Shown in pieces: positions 1 to 9,284 of a DNA stretch of 36,113 nt. Within the stretch, counting starts at the first letter, position 1. Every line of letters starts with the position of its first letter. The position numbers and the translations under genes were made by a program. Source of the stretch: Microcystis aeruginosa W13-11 (GTDB lineage Bacteria; Cyanobacteriota; Cyanobacteriia; Cyanobacteriales; Microcystaceae); assembly GCA_009995705.1 (NCBI GenBank), contig JAADBR010000083.1, forward strand, positions 1 through 36,113. The letters are read 5' to 3'. The notes beneath the pieces are model-generated. The model was given only the letters and a program-made list of their open reading frames with translations, made no database searches and had not been told where the DNA came from.

Positions 1-128
1 TCTACTTTGGTTAATCGTTCATCGATTTTGTCGAATTTTTGATTGACATCCCTTTGTAGAGAGTCTATTTTCCCCTCAATCCTTGTTAGAACAGCTTCTA
101 GGGAATAAGTCACGATTTCGTTAGACAT
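1..128 (-). CDS. Partial coiled-coil protein, paralogue of the next gene
   Basis: The start codon is at 128 and the gene runs off the left edge of the window. The visible 42 codons begin MSNEIVTYSLEAVLTRIEGK and match the start of the gene at 170-499 almost exactly. They then carry an extra stretch (SLQRDVNQKF) before KIDERLTKV. The upstream leader (130-160) is nearly identical to the leader of the neighbour (501-531), including an AGGAG ribosome binding site, so gene and leader were duplicated together. The heptad-like charged sequence suggests a coiled coil. If it follows its paralogue it should end in a membrane segment outside the window. Function unknown. Confidence 0.75.
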   Translation of the reverse strand, partial: MSNEIVTYSLEAVLTRIEGKIDSLQRDVNQKFDKIDERLTKV

Positions 129-169
129 GGGCTAAACTCCTATATTTTGCTATGTTGCGATTGCCTTAT

Positions 170-499
170 TTAGGAGTTGCCACCGAGTAGAGAAAATCTG
201 ATACTAACGGTGATTATTGCCCCGATACCGGCACTAATTCCCCCAACAATCAGAGGTAAAATTAACCCCCGAAATCCCTGTAAGTCAGAAACAGATTTAA
301 CTAAAACAGATTGCTCGTTTTCTACTTTTTCTAATCTTTTATCGATGCCCTCAACCTTAAACCCTAATGCTTTAATATCCCCTCTTATCTCCGATTGTCC
401 TATTTCTACTTTGGTTAACCGTTCATCAATTTTGTCTATTTTCCCCTCGATCCTTGTCAGAACAGCTTCTAGGGAATAAGTCACGGTTTCGTTAGACAT
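170..499 (-). CDS. Small coiled-coil protein with C-terminal membrane anchor
   Basis: This 109-aa protein has a charged heptad-like region over about residues 10-75 (repeats of the type KIDKIDERLTKVE and KVEGIDKRLEKVE). A hydrophobic stretch follows at about 78-102 (LILPLIVGGISAGIGAIITV), so it is probably a tail-anchored membrane protein whose coiled coil faces the cytoplasm. The start is supported by AGGAG in the leader about 10 nt upstream. It lies 41 bp upstream of a truncated-by-window paralogue on the same strand, so the two form a tandem pair. Proteins of this shape are common in cyanobacteria without assigned function. No catalytic motif is visible. Confidence 0.75.
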   Translation of the reverse strand: MSNETVTYSLEAVLTRIEGKIDKIDERLTKVEIGQSEIRGDIKALGFKVEGIDKRLEKVENEQSVLVKSVSDLQGFRGLILPLIVGGISAGIGAIITVSIRFSLLGGNS

Positions 500-527
500 T
501 GCCTAAACTCCTATATTTTGCTATGTT

Positions 528-559
528 GCGGTCTCGCGTAGCGAGCGCGTTGCGACCGC
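528..559. repeat. GC-rich palindromic repeat (REP/HIP-like hairpin)
   Basis: GCGGTC at 528-533 pairs with GACCGC at 554-559, and internal TCGC/GCGA can also pair. It lies just upstream of the 170-499 gene. A similar small GC-rich inverted repeat occurs at 12587-12609. It resembles dispersed palindromes of cyanobacterial genomes. Confidence 0.6.
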
Positions 560-878
560 TTAATCTTCTGTGGGTGCGATTGCTCCAGTGGGGACTAATT
601 CTCATAATTCTCTAGGCTGTACTCAGTGGCGATCGCATTAAAATAATCACACAATCAATTAAAAGTATAATAATACTAAATCCGTTGAGTACAGGCTAGT
701 TATGAGGAGAGGCACTCATGCAATAGGCAAAAGGGAGAATAAATAATCATTCTTTAATAACCGGATTTAATATTAGTAAAAATTATCAATTGAATATTAA
801 GAAGTGCGGAAAGTGGGATTTAATACTGCTCACTTAAAACTCAAATCTGATAACTGGTAACTGGTAACTGATAACTCC
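560..878. other. Intergenic region with short tandem repeats
   Basis: No coding frame is convincing here. The stretch is AT-rich, with one HIP1 octamer near 631. At 848-876 there is a run of heptamer-like repeats based on TAACTGG/TGATAACT, the same kind of short repeat seen at about 3568-3597 and 18130-18150. It separates the coiled-coil pair from the 3' end of ndhD. Confidence 0.6.
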
Positions 879-2462
879 TTAGATTTCCGGGGCTTTTAAG
901 GAATAAAGGGAGAAACTAGGGGTTTTTGCCTTTGCCTGTTGCACTAAACTGGGGACAGAATTACGCGCTAGGGCGGTTAATTTATTGGTAGTAGCATCGT
1001 AAATTGTCGTAGCCACTTTGGGATAGAGTCCAATGCCGATAATTGGCACTAATAGAGAAGCGATGATAAAGACTTCCCGGGGTTCCGCATCCACTAGGGG
1101 ATGGTGTTCTTCTAATTCCTTATTTTCCGGCCCGTAGAGAATTTCTCGCAACATGGACAAGAGATAAATCGGGGTGAGAATGACACCGATAGCCGCTAAA
1201 AAGACGATAATGACGCGGAAAGTGGGACTATAGGCATCACTGGTGGCAAAACCGATAAATACCATTAATTCCGCCACAAAACCGCTCATCCCGGGCAAAG
1301 CGAGGGAAGCGAGGGAACAGGTGGTCCACATGGCAAAAACTTTCTTCATTTTCTTGCCGACACCGCCCATCTCGTCTAACATTAGGGTATGGGTGCGATC
1401 GTAGGTACAACCGACCATAAAGAATAAACTCGCCCCAATCAGTCCGTGGGAAATCATCTGTAACATCGCCCCGCTTGTACCAATATCGGTAAAGGAAGCC
1501 ATACCAATCAGGACAAATCCCATGTGAGAGATGGAAGAATAGGCAATTTTGCGCTTAAGATTGCGTTGGGCAAAAGAGGTTAAGGCGGCGTAGATAATAT
1601 TGACTACCCCTAAAATCACCAAAACGGGGGCGAAAACGGCGTGAGCATCGGGTAACATCCCCATATTCATGCGTAGGAGCGCATAACCACCCATTTTAAG
1701 CAAAATTCCCGCTAGTAACATATGGGCAGGGGCCGTGGCTTCGCCGTGGGCATCCGGTAGCCAAGTATGGAGGGGGAAAATCGGCAGTTTTACCCCGTAG
1801 GCAATCAGAAAACCAGCGTAGAGGAATAATTGTAGTTTCAGGGGGAATTCTTTACCAGCAATAGTCACCATGTCAAAGGAGACGGTATCGCCATAAAAAG
1901 CCATCGTCAGCGCCGCTACAAGGATGAATAGGGAGCCTCCGGCGGTGTAAAGGATAAATTTGGTGGCTGCGTAGAGACGGCGTTTACCGCCCCAAATAGA
2001 GAGGATTAGATAGACGGGGACTAATTCTAATTCCCAGACGAGGAAGAACAGTAACAGATCCTGCACGGCAAACACCGCAACCTGTCCCCCGTACATCAAC
2101 AGCATCAGGAAGTAGAATAGTTTCGGTTTAAAAGTCACCGGCCAAGCCGCTAAGATAGCCAGAGTGGTGATAAATCCCGTTAAGATAATCAGAGGCATGG
2201 AGAGGCCATCGGCTCCTAAAGACCATCTTAGGTCAATTTCGGGCAACCATTGGTAACTTTCCACTAATTGCAGATTGGGATTAGCGAAATCGTAACTGCT
2301 ATAGAAAGCGTAGATAATTAGGGCAAAGTCGATTAATCCCACCGTCAGAGCAAACCATCTCACGGTTTTACCGTCTTTATCGGGAATTATGGGAACCAAT
2401 AAAGCGGCGGCGATGGGAAAAAGGATGATGGCAGTTAACCAAGGAAAGTTCGTTAGATTCAT
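879..2462 (-). CDS. ndhD: NAD(P)H-quinone oxidoreductase chain 4 (NdhD)
   Basis: This 527-aa polytopic protein is a membrane-arm proton-pumping subunit of NDH-1 in the thylakoid membrane, which takes part in respiration and cyclic electron flow. Family signatures are visible: the conserved helix-break region [18 protein letters not shown], the acidic residue in [14 protein letters not shown], and [13 protein letters not shown]. About 14 hydrophobic segments span the protein and the length is normal for NdhD. The sequence looks closer to the NdhD1/D2 (respiratory) type than to the CO2-uptake D3/D4 types, but this is a judgement by eye. It stands alone: no ndhF or other ndh gene is adjacent. 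The leader upstream of 2462 contains a terminator-like hairpin on the opposite strand. Confidence 0.95.
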   Translation of the reverse strand: MNLTNFPWLTAIILFPIAAALLVPIIPDKDGKTVRWFALTVGLIDFALIIYAFYSSYDFANPNLQLVESYQWLPEIDLRWSLGADGLSMPLIILTGFITTLAILAAWPVTFKPKLFYFLMLLMYGGQVAVFAVQDLLLFFLVWELELVPVYLILSIWGGKRRLYAATKFILYTAGGSLFILVAALTMAFYGDTVSFDMVTIAGKEFPLKLQLFLYAGFLIAYGVKLPIFPLHTWLPDAHGEATAPAHMLLAGILLKMGGYALLRMNMGMLPDAHAVFAPVLVILGVVNIIYAALTSFAQRNLKRKIAYSSISHMGFVLIGMASFTDIGTSGAMLQMISHGLIGASLFFMVGCTYDRTHTLMLDEMGGVGKKMKKVFAMWTTCSLASLALPGMSGFVAELMVFIGFATSDAYSPTFRVIIVFLAAIGVILTPIYLLSMLREILYGPENKELEEHHPLVDAEPREVFIIASLLVPIIGIGLYPKVATTIYDATTNKLTALARNSVPSLVQQAKAKTPSFSLYSLKAPEI

Positions 2463-2521
2463 CGGCTGTTTTAATATTTATTTAATCGTCAGAATCGAGA
2501 AATTAAGCTAAGGCCTTTTGA

Positions 2522-2551
2522 CGGTTTTACCGAGGAAAACCGCCTTTTTTT
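2522..2551 (+). terminator. Terminator-like hairpin with T-run, + strand
   Basis: CGGTTTT (2522-2528) pairs perfectly with AAAACCG (2536-2542) across the loop accgagg, followed by CC and seven T. On the + strand this is a textbook intrinsic terminator. The only gene upstream on that strand would be an antisense transcript of ndhD, so its role is unclear. Confidence 0.5.
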
Positions 2552-2714
2552 CCCTCGTTCTCGCGGTTACATTTAACTGCACCTAACCCAATCTAGCAAT
2601 TATTCTCCCGTCCTTGTCTGTTAATATTGTTAAGTTTCAAGAGACTTCTGGCCTAATTAGGGTTTGAGAGTTCAAAAATGGGAAAAATAGCGATGAGGTT
2701 GCAGAAAATCTCTA

Positions 2715-2812
2715 AATAAGAGGTAGGTGTTAAAAATTGTCGGCTCCATTGAAGGTAGGGTTGATTCATGAATCAACCCTAGGATGAATCAACCCTAGGA
2801 GCAAGGGGGGAA
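2715..2812. repeat. Dispersed repeat family A, copy 1
   Basis: It begins with the family head AGGTAGGTGTTAAAAA (2721-2736) and contains a perfect 24-bp palindrome at 2757-2780 (half-site AGGGTTGATTCA). The half-site is repeated directly afterwards. Two further copies of the family lie at about 22716-22857 and 27534-27672. This copy ends just downstream of pcyA. The right boundary is uncertain. Confidence 0.7.
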
Positions 2813-2825
2813 GGGATAGTTCAGT

Positions 2826-3563
2826 TTAATCGGGCAAATCAAAGAGAACACCCGTCATATAACGCTCTGCCCATTCCCAACCAAAGGCTTTTTCTAGTAC
2901 ACGCCGAGTTTTATCGTTTTTCTGCTGTTGACTACAATAATCCCGTTGTCCCTGTAAATAAATGCGCGCTTCTTCCCCAGAAAGAGGCTGACTTTCCCTA
3001 GCACATTTGCAGTGAATTGTCAAGAAATCTGTTACTCTTTGTAAAAATTGTCGTTCCTCGGCGGCGGTTTCGGGACGAATAAACAGACAATATTGGGAGA
3101 AAATATGACCCCAAGGCGGCAAATCACGAGCTTGGGCGAAATTAGCTGCAGGTAAAGCCGCTAAAGCTTGATTATAGGCACTAGAGAGGGTTTTATCGCC
3201 ACTGGTGGGAGAAAGATCTACAATAGCGGCACTGATTCCCGCTTTGCCAGAGACTATATCACATCCGAACATCGGCAGCGGATATTCTGGACGGGGGAAC
3301 ATGACACAGTGGAGAATATCCAAACCATTGCCCAGTTTAGCCAGTTCTAGGTGCATTTTGCGGAACTGGGGGGTTTGATAGCAGCGATTCTCGATAATTA
3401 ATTTTTCCCCTTCTAAACGTCCCTCCACATAGCCTAAACCTTCCGGCAACTCAAAGGGCGACAAATCAAGATAATTTTCCCAGTGGGACAGAATTGCCGT
3501 GGCTAATTGTCCAATCAGGGGATGAAGTAACGGTAAAATTTCAGGCTTGGTAACGGCTATCAT
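2826..3563 (-). CDS. pcyA: Phycocyanobilin:ferredoxin oxidoreductase
   Basis: PcyA performs the four-electron reduction of biliverdin IXa to phycocyanobilin using ferredoxin. This gives the chromophore of phycobilisomes and cyanobacterial phytochromes. The 245-aa protein has the normal family length. The catalytic residues known from the Synechocystis enzyme (Glu76, His88, Asp105) correspond here to Glu73 in RKMHLELA, His85 in ILHCVMFPR and Asp102 in FGCDIVSG, a constant offset of three. It is a soluble, monocistronic gene. It is followed 14 bp downstream by a dispersed repeat and preceded by short TCAGTTATC-type repeats at about 3568-3597. The reading frame is intact. Confidence 0.96.
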   Translation of the reverse strand: MIAVTKPEILPLLHPLIGQLATAILSHWENYLDLSPFELPEGLGYVEGRLEGEKLIIENRCYQTPQFRKMHLELAKLGNGLDILHCVMFPRPEYPLPMFGCDIVSGKAGISAAIVDLSPTSGDKTLSSAYNQALAALPAANFAQARDLPPWGHIFSQYCLFIRPETAAEERQFLQRVTDFLTIHCKCARESQPLSGEEARIYLQGQRDYCSQQQKNDKTRRVLEKAFGWEWAERYMTGVLFDLPD

Positions 3564-3711
3564 AGGTCAGTTATCAGTAGTCAGTAATCAGTTATCGTCT
3601 CCCTATCTCCCTATCTCCTGACATCTAAAATCCACTTTACCCCAGGGAGCGATCGAGATTAGAACTGGGAAATATAAAATTAACTTCTTTGTCCTTCTCC
3701 CAATTTACCCT

Positions 3712-6024
3712 ATGGTTAGCAGCGCTGCTCGTCCAAGACCTTCCTTAAAAACCCTCTGGCAAAAGATAGAATCTTCTCCTTTGCCAGAAACCGAGGAATC
3801 GATTATTTTAAGAATTCTGGTGCAAGCTTTAGTAATCGTCGGTATTATCGCCACCGATGTGGCTATCGATAGTTATACCAGTATTTGGGCGGTTCCTCTC
3901 AGTATTATCGGCGGAATCTGGAGTTGGCGACGCAGGAAAAAGCGCAATATTGGGGCAAAATTCTGTATAGCGATCGGAATGTTAGTGGTGTTGGCGCTAT
4001 TCTTGGGTGATATCGTTGCGATGCAGGATAGTCGCATTGCCTTAACGCAATTATTAATTCAATTACAAATTCTCCATAGTTTTGACCTGCCCCGACGCAA
4101 AGATTTAGGTTATTCTATGGTAATCGGTTTAATTCTCTTGGGAGTCGCTGGGACAATCTCCCAAACCCTCGCTTTTGCACCTTGGTTAATCCTCTTTCTG
4201 CTTTTATCCCTACCTACCCTAGTTTTAGACTATCGTTCTCGTTTAGGTTTAGATAATCTCAATCAGAGTCTCCCTTTCTTCCCAAGAAAACCCCCGCATC
4301 TAGCCACAAAAAAATTAGTTTCCCTGCAAAATTCTCCCCTTTCTCCCAAACGTTTCGGGATTTTCTTTCTGACAATTCTCCTCTTGGGATTGACAATTTT
4401 TGCTCTGATGCCGCGTTTTCCGGGTTATCAAATTCAATCTTTTCCCGTCAATAGTCCCGAAGGTATGGAAAATCAGGATTTTGAACAGGGAGACAGACAA
4501 ATCGTTAACCCCGGCTATGTGCGCGAGGGTGAAACGGGGAATGGTGGCGTAAATGGCGGTAACAGTCCCACTACAGGGTCAGGACAGTTAGATACTACCT
4601 TTTATTACGGTTTTAACAGCCAAATTAACCAAAATTTGCGGGGAAGTATGACTCCCCAGACAGTCATGCGGGTACGTTCTCAAGCCCCCGGATTCTGGCG
4701 CGCCATGGCCTTTGATCGCTATACTGGTCAAGGGTGGCAAATCTCACGAGATCAGGAAGTAGAGGATTTAAATCGCAGTAGTTGGTCCTATCGCTTTTTT
4801 GTGCCGCTACCTGCAACCCAAGCCAAAACCCATCAGGTAGTTCAAACCTACAGCATTGTCTCCAGTTTACCGAATATTATCCCTGCTCTTACCTCGCCCC
4901 AGTATCTCTTTTTTCCTACCCGACAGGTATCTCTGGACCGAGAAAATAGCTTAAGGTCGCCGGGGGGATTAGCGGAAGGGCTAACTTATACTGTAATCTC
5001 ACAAGTGCCGGAACGCAATCGCAGCCAACTGCGATCGGCCCCAGAAACCTACCCTAAGTCTATTCTCAAGTATTATTTACAAATTCCTGCCGAAATTGCC
5101 CCGAAAGTCCGCCGAAAAACCGAGGAATTGCTGGCCAAATCTCCCACACCTTTAACCTCTCCCTACGAGAAGGCCCTATATTTGGCCCAAGCATTAAAGC
5201 AAAACTACGAATTAAAAACCGATTTGCCCTTTTTAGCCGAAAATGAGGATTTAGTCTCGGCCTTTTTGTTTCGTTTTCAGGGGGGTTACGCCGATCATTT
5301 TTCCAGCGTGTTAACGATTATGTTACGCTCGATCGGTATTCCTGCCCGATTAGCCACCGGTTTTGCCACTGGCCAGTTTAATCCTTTCACTGGCTTTTAT
5401 GTTGTCCAAAATACGGACGCTTACGCCATCACAGAGGTGTTTTTCCCTGGTTACGGTTGGTACACTTTCGATCCTATCCCGGGCCGGGAATTAATTCCCC
5501 CATCCTTTGAGGAAGCGGAACCTTTTAGCGTCCTCAAGCAATTGTGGCAATGGGTGGCCGGATGGTTGCCCTCTCCAGTAACGGGTTTTCTCGGTCTGAT
5601 TTGGGAAAATGTTATCGTTACTATTGGCAAGTTATTGGCCTGGTTATGGCGCTTTATTTCCGGCAGTCTTTTAGGGGGAATTCTCGGCGGTTTAGTGGGG
5701 GTCGTCTTCGGTTACGCTGGTTGGTTAGGATGGGGACAGTTCCATCGTTGGCGTCGGGGTCGCAAGTTAGCAAAACTACCACCAATCGAGCGTTTATACC
5801 AGCAAATGTTAGGAATCTTAACAGAAGCTGGTTATGGTAAACATCCCGCTCAAACCCCTTTAGAATACGCCACCGCCGCCCGCCGCGTCCAACCGCCCCC
5901 AGTGGCGAATATTATCGAGGAAATTGCTCGCGCCTACGTTGATTGGCGTTATGGCGGGAAATCGGCTAATATCGAGAGATTACGCCAACGTTTTCGAGAA
6001 TTTGTCAAGTTGGTGAAAAAGTGA
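3712..6024 (+). CDS. TgpA-like membrane protein, transglutaminase domain with replaced Cys/His
   Basis: This 770-aa protein has the TgpA layout. Six or so N-terminal membrane helices (about 25-240, DUF3488-like) are followed by an extracytoplasmic transglutaminase-like domain (about 470-590), another membrane helix (about 640-670) and a cytoplasmic DUF4129-like tail (about 690-765, ending in an RAYVDWRYGG motif). In active members the catalytic triad is Cys in GYC-x-F, His in DAHAW and Asp in W-x-x-FDP. Here the first is GGYADHF (Ala527), the second DAYAITE (Tyr571), and only Asp587 in TFDPIPG remains. Fold residues such as LRSIGIPARLATGF are well kept. This looks like a conserved pseudo-enzyme rather than a decayed gene, since the whole frame is open. 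Substrate and role are unknown; a binding or scaffold function at the envelope is inference. Confidence 0.85.
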   Translation: MVSSAARPRPSLKTLWQKIESSPLPETEESIILRILVQALVIVGIIATDVAIDSYTSIWAVPLSIIGGIWSWRRRKKRNIGAKFCIAIGMLVVLALFLGDIVAMQDSRIALTQLLIQLQILHSFDLPRRKDLGYSMVIGLILLGVAGTISQTLAFAPWLILFLLLSLPTLVLDYRSRLGLDNLNQSLPFFPRKPPHLATKKLVSLQNSPLSPKRFGIFFLTILLLGLTIFALMPRFPGYQIQSFPVNSPEGMENQDFEQGDRQIVNPGYVREGETGNGGVNGGNSPTTGSGQLDTTFYYGFNSQINQNLRGSMTPQTVMRVRSQAPGFWRAMAFDRYTGQGWQISRDQEVEDLNRSSWSYRFFVPLPATQAKTHQVVQTYSIVSSLPNIIPALTSPQYLFFPTRQVSLDRENSLRSPGGLAEGLTYTVISQVPERNRSQLRSAPETYPKSILKYYLQIPAEIAPKVRRKTEELLAKSPTPLTSPYEKALYLAQALKQNYELKTDLPFLAENEDLVSAFLFRFQGGYADHFSSVLTIMLRSIGIPARLATGFATGQFNPFTGFYVVQNTDAYAITEVFFPGYGWYTFDPIPGRELIPPSFEEAEPFSVLKQLWQWVAGWLPSPVTGFLGLIWENVIVTIGKLLAWLWRFISGSLLGGILGGLVGVVFGYAGWLGWGQFHRWRRGRKLAKLPPIERLYQQMLGILTEAGYGKHPAQTPLEYATAARRVQPPPVANIIEEIARAYVDWRYGGKSANIERLRQRFREFVKLVKK

Positions 6025-6040
6025 GCTTGAGGTTATAGTT

Positions 6041-6073
6041 AGGGTTTGCCGAAAAAGTTTTTCAGCAAATCCT
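6041..6073. repeat. Long near-perfect hairpin, family with copy at 18217
   Basis: The left arm AGGGTTTGCCGAAAAAG pairs with the right arm TTTTTCAGCAAATCCT. It lies 17 bp after the stop of the transglutaminase-like gene, so it may act as a transcription end or RNA-stabilising hairpin. There is no T-run. A related hairpin at 18217-18246 has the same core but changed, still complementary, stem bases. Confidence 0.6.
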
Positions 6074-6257
6074 AAATAATTAGTCTTTGATAACTGGATT
6101 TAGTATTACTTGGCGATCCTTTGATAAATGGCGATCGCATTGCACTAATCCGATGGCTTCGACTAGAATAAATATGCTAGGATTGCGGTAATTTATCTGG
6201 ATCAAGTTATTCCCTAGCTTAAATAAACACTCATTCCTCCACTGACAAGATATCATC

Positions 6258-6896
6258 ATGGATCTACCGGCTTTTGATCATAACCTTCATCAGTCCGATA
6301 CTACCCATACTTTACATACTCATGCGGATTCGTCGCTGGATTTGCACGACCACCAAGATTTGTTAAACGACCCTAATTTGGGAGTTCACCACGATCCCTT
6401 TGTCCCATCTAATATCAGCATTTATGAGCCTCATCATATCCATAATGCTTTTGAGCGTCAGAGTTTAGCAGATTATCAACCCCATCACGCTAATGGTTTA
6501 TTAGACCATCAATATTCTCAAGTTGATCATCCTTCTCATTTTGATCAAGGTTTTGAGAACCAGCACTTAGCAGATTATCACCCCCATCATGCTAACAGTT
6601 TCCCAGACCATCAATATTCCCACGCAGATCATACTTCCCATTGGGATCATCTTTCACAGCGATCTGGTTCTGAGACGGCTTCTGAGTTATTAAGTAAAGC
6701 AAATGAACTAGAGAAAAAAGCTAACGATAGTTATCATAGTTCTCTCGATCATAGTAAGACTGCTGATTGGTTTCGTGAGCATCATGACGCTTCTTTAGCC
6801 GCCAGCCACGACCGGGATGCCAAGGATAAAATGGCAGAATCAGAAAAATATCGAGCGGAGGCTGAAAAAGCAAGAGAACAGTCTAAAAAAGTTTAA
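6258..6896 (+). CDS. Histidine/aspartate-rich repeat protein
   Basis: This 212-aa protein is unusually rich in His and Asp over residues 1-135 and has a charged, helical, Lys/Glu-rich tail (about 140-212, ELEKKANDS and AEAEKAREQSKK). Residues about 66-98 and 99-131 are an internal duplication (QSLADYQPHHAN / QHLADYHPHHAN, DHQYSQVDH / DHQYSHADH). There is no signal peptide or membrane segment, so it is probably cytoplasmic. The His-rich part could bind metal such as Zn, Ni or Co, but this is inferred from composition only. It precedes the coiled-coil/GUN4 gene by 72 bp on the same strand and may be co-transcribed. No family is recognised, and no strong ribosome binding site is seen before the ATG. 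Confidence 0.7.
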   Translation: MDLPAFDHNLHQSDTTHTLHTHADSSLDLHDHQDLLNDPNLGVHHDPFVPSNISIYEPHHIHNAFERQSLADYQPHHANGLLDHQYSQVDHPSHFDQGFENQHLADYHPHHANSFPDHQYSHADHTSHWDHLSQRSGSETASELLSKANELEKKANDSYHSSLDHSKTADWFREHHDASLAASHDRDAKDKMAESEKYRAEAEKAREQSKKV

Positions 6897-6968
6897 GTTT
6901 CAGCCTTGAAAAATCTCGTATTTGCTCAAAAGTAATTATCATTAATTTATTGTGGAGAATTTTAAAAT

Positions 6969-9284
6969 ATGCCCTTAGATAAGATAGCTGCTAATGCCTT
7001 AATTTATGCCGGTGGTGCAGCTTTTAGTGCGCTGGTATCGAGTGGAAACAATGCTTGGTCAGCATCAGAAAATCGTAAGTCTTCTGAAAATATCAGTCGG
7101 CTAAATCGGGATTCTTCCGAAGAAATTGCCCGACTGAGTAGAAAGCATTCCGCAGAATTGCAATATAATCAATTAAAATTTTCCGTATTGCAACAAAGAG
7201 AAAATCAAGAATTTCAAAGAGAATTAGCTGAACTTAATCACGAAAGAGCGAAGGAAATTGAGGCTTTTCGGGCGAAAGTGAGTCACGCTATTAATCAAAA
7301 AAATCTGGATTTTCAAAAATGGCGTTTTGAGCAGGAAAAGAAAATTCAATATGATATTTTACAGTTACAGCAGGATTTTCAACGTGATTTAGTTCGTTTG
7401 CAACATCAAAATGCGGTGGAGTTGATGCGGGAAAGGTTGAGATCGGATAAATCTCCCATTGCTAATTTACCTTTTGATTTACTGGAAAATTCTTTTGCTC
7501 ATGGGGTAATGCCTTTAAAGTTATTTCTAGCACCGCCTTTTTTAGATCATGATCCTAGTACAGGCAAGCCATTAACATCGGGTTATGAGACCTATTTAGC
7601 CGAAGAAATTGAGCAATTTTTGCACCAAGGTTATTTAGTAAGTCATCACCATCCTGTGCAATTGGTTGATCGAGCTTGGGAGTCCAAGAAATGGGGTGGA
7701 AGTTCTGCGTTACAGGCTCTTCATGGACAATTAAAAAGTATTCCTGTTTTGGTTTTGGAGTCGGATATTAATTTAGGGGATTTGCTTAATTTTAAGTTGG
7801 GTTATTGGTCGGCGGGGGATGTTTCCTACACTAAAGCTACTATTTTATCGGGTCAATCCTATTCTGATTTACTTTATTCTATCGCAAAAAATCGGGCGTT
7901 AGAATGGGAAAAAACTCGCCAAAAATTACAAGAGATTGGTAAGGATGAAGCCTTTATTAAGGAAAAAGGAGGACTAAATGAAGAAAATTTACAGATCCTT
8001 TACAAAGAATTAGCTGAAAAAGCTGAATTTGAAGAGCATGGTCTTGATTTGACAGTGAAAAAAGATTATAAGCTCAGTAATCTCGATTATCGTGCATTTT
8101 ATCAATATTTAGCGGTATGGCATTGTTTAGTGATTGGGCTTTATGCGGATATTCTCTTTTTGGGCAATTCTTGGGAAAATACGCCGTTGTTACCGAGTTT
8201 AATTCCCTATTTATTGGAAAAGTATAAGAATCATCCTCTTTTAACGCCAGAGTTTTGGCAGGAGGGAATTGCCACTATTGTTAAGGCTTACGGGCGATTT
8301 TATGATAGTTTGGAGTCTGATTCGGCTTCTTGCTCGCCTGAAATCCGCATGAAGTTAGCGTTATCTTTGGCGAATTTACCTGATGCTTATAAATACTTGG
8401 CTTTAGAGCAGGGTAATTCGGCTTTATGTCATTGGTTAAAGGCTAATAATGCACCGACAGATAAGGTTTTTGATATTGATAGTGATGATGATATTCGTCT
8501 TTTCAAACGCATTATTTATCAAGAGTATATGCCGTTTTTAGAGTCGCTCAAGTTGTTATCAGAACAAGTGAAAGATGCGGAAAATATTGACATCAATCAA
8601 TTAAGCAAGGTTAACAGTGTTTTACAGCAGTGGAGAAGTCTAGTTCGTTTTGGTAATATTCCTCACTTACCGGCGCTGGTAACGGAAGGGGAGTCAATGA
8701 CTGTGGAACAAGTTTTAAATGCCGTACAAACACAAGTAACAGGCAAGATGCCTGTAGCACAAATATCTCCAAAAACTGCTAAGGCTGATTTTACCCAGTT
8801 AGATCAATATTTAAAAAATGGACAATGGCGAGAAGCAAGTAACGAAACTGGCGATATAATTAATCAAATTGCGGGGAGAACAGCTTCAGGGTGGCTAATG
8901 AAAGAGGATTGCCAAAATTTCCCTCATGAAGAATTACAAATAATTGATAGTTTATGGGTAAAATACAGTAACGGTAAATTTGGGTTTTCCGTGCAGAAAA
9001 AAATCTGGTTAGAATGCGGCGGAGAAGTAGGGGTTCGTGATTTTCATATTTGGCGTAAATTTGCTGATAAAGTAGGGTGGCGAAAGCTGAGTTCTAGTGG
9101 GAATTGGTTGCCCTCTCAATACGTTTTTAATATGAATCCACCACAAGGACATTTCCCGTTGTGGGTGGTTGTGGATGTGTTGGAGAATGGTACGTTTGAG
9201 GAGCTTCCAGTGTTGGCAAATTTCGAGGATGATGGATTGCTCGGCGGTTCTTTGTTTCTCTCTAGGCTGTACCATAGTTCGTAG
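6969..9284 (+). CDS. Coiled-coil protein with C-terminal GUN4 domain
   Basis: This 771-aa protein begins with a short hydrophobic segment (about 8-24), then a long charged coiled coil (about 35-165), a large helical middle region of unknown family (about 170-600), and a GUN4 domain at about 606-732. The GUN4 signature is clear: DFTQLDQYLKNGQWREA, GWLMKEDCQNFP, LWVKYSNGKFGFSVQKKIW and FADKVGWRK. GUN4 domains bind porphyrins, and the best known member activates Mg-chelatase. In cyanobacteria many multidomain proteins carry GUN4 as a C-terminal module behind kinase, caspase-like or NTPase parts, where its role is unknown. The middle region matches no enzyme I recognise. The start has GGAG about 11 nt upstream. 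The stop codon lies at the very edge of a dispersed repeat, so the last residues may have been altered by its insertion. Confidence 0.8.
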   Translation: MPLDKIAANALIYAGGAAFSALVSSGNNAWSASENRKSSENISRLNRDSSEEIARLSRKHSAELQYNQLKFSVLQQRENQEFQRELAELNHERAKEIEAFRAKVSHAINQKNLDFQKWRFEQEKKIQYDILQLQQDFQRDLVRLQHQNAVELMRERLRSDKSPIANLPFDLLENSFAHGVMPLKLFLAPPFLDHDPSTGKPLTSGYETYLAEEIEQFLHQGYLVSHHHPVQLVDRAWESKKWGGSSALQALHGQLKSIPVLVLESDINLGDLLNFKLGYWSAGDVSYTKATILSGQSYSDLLYSIAKNRALEWEKTRQKLQEIGKDEAFIKEKGGLNEENLQILYKELAEKAEFEEHGLDLTVKKDYKLSNLDYRAFYQYLAVWHCLVIGLYADILFLGNSWENTPLLPSLIPYLLEKYKNHPLLTPEFWQEGIATIVKAYGRFYDSLESDSASCSPEIRMKLALSLANLPDAYKYLALEQGNSALCHWLKANNAPTDKVFDIDSDDDIRLFKRIIYQEYMPFLESLKLLSEQVKDAENIDINQLSKVNSVLQQWRSLVRFGNIPHLPALVTEGESMTVEQVLNAVQTQVTGKMPVAQISPKTAKADFTQLDQYLKNGQWREASNETGDIINQIAGRTASGWLMKEDCQNFPHEELQIIDSLWVKYSNGKFGFSVQKKIWLECGGEVGVRDFHIWRKFADKVGWRKLSSSGNWLPSQYVFNMNPPQGHFPLWVVVDVLENGTFEELPVLANFEDDGLLGGSLFLSRLYHSS

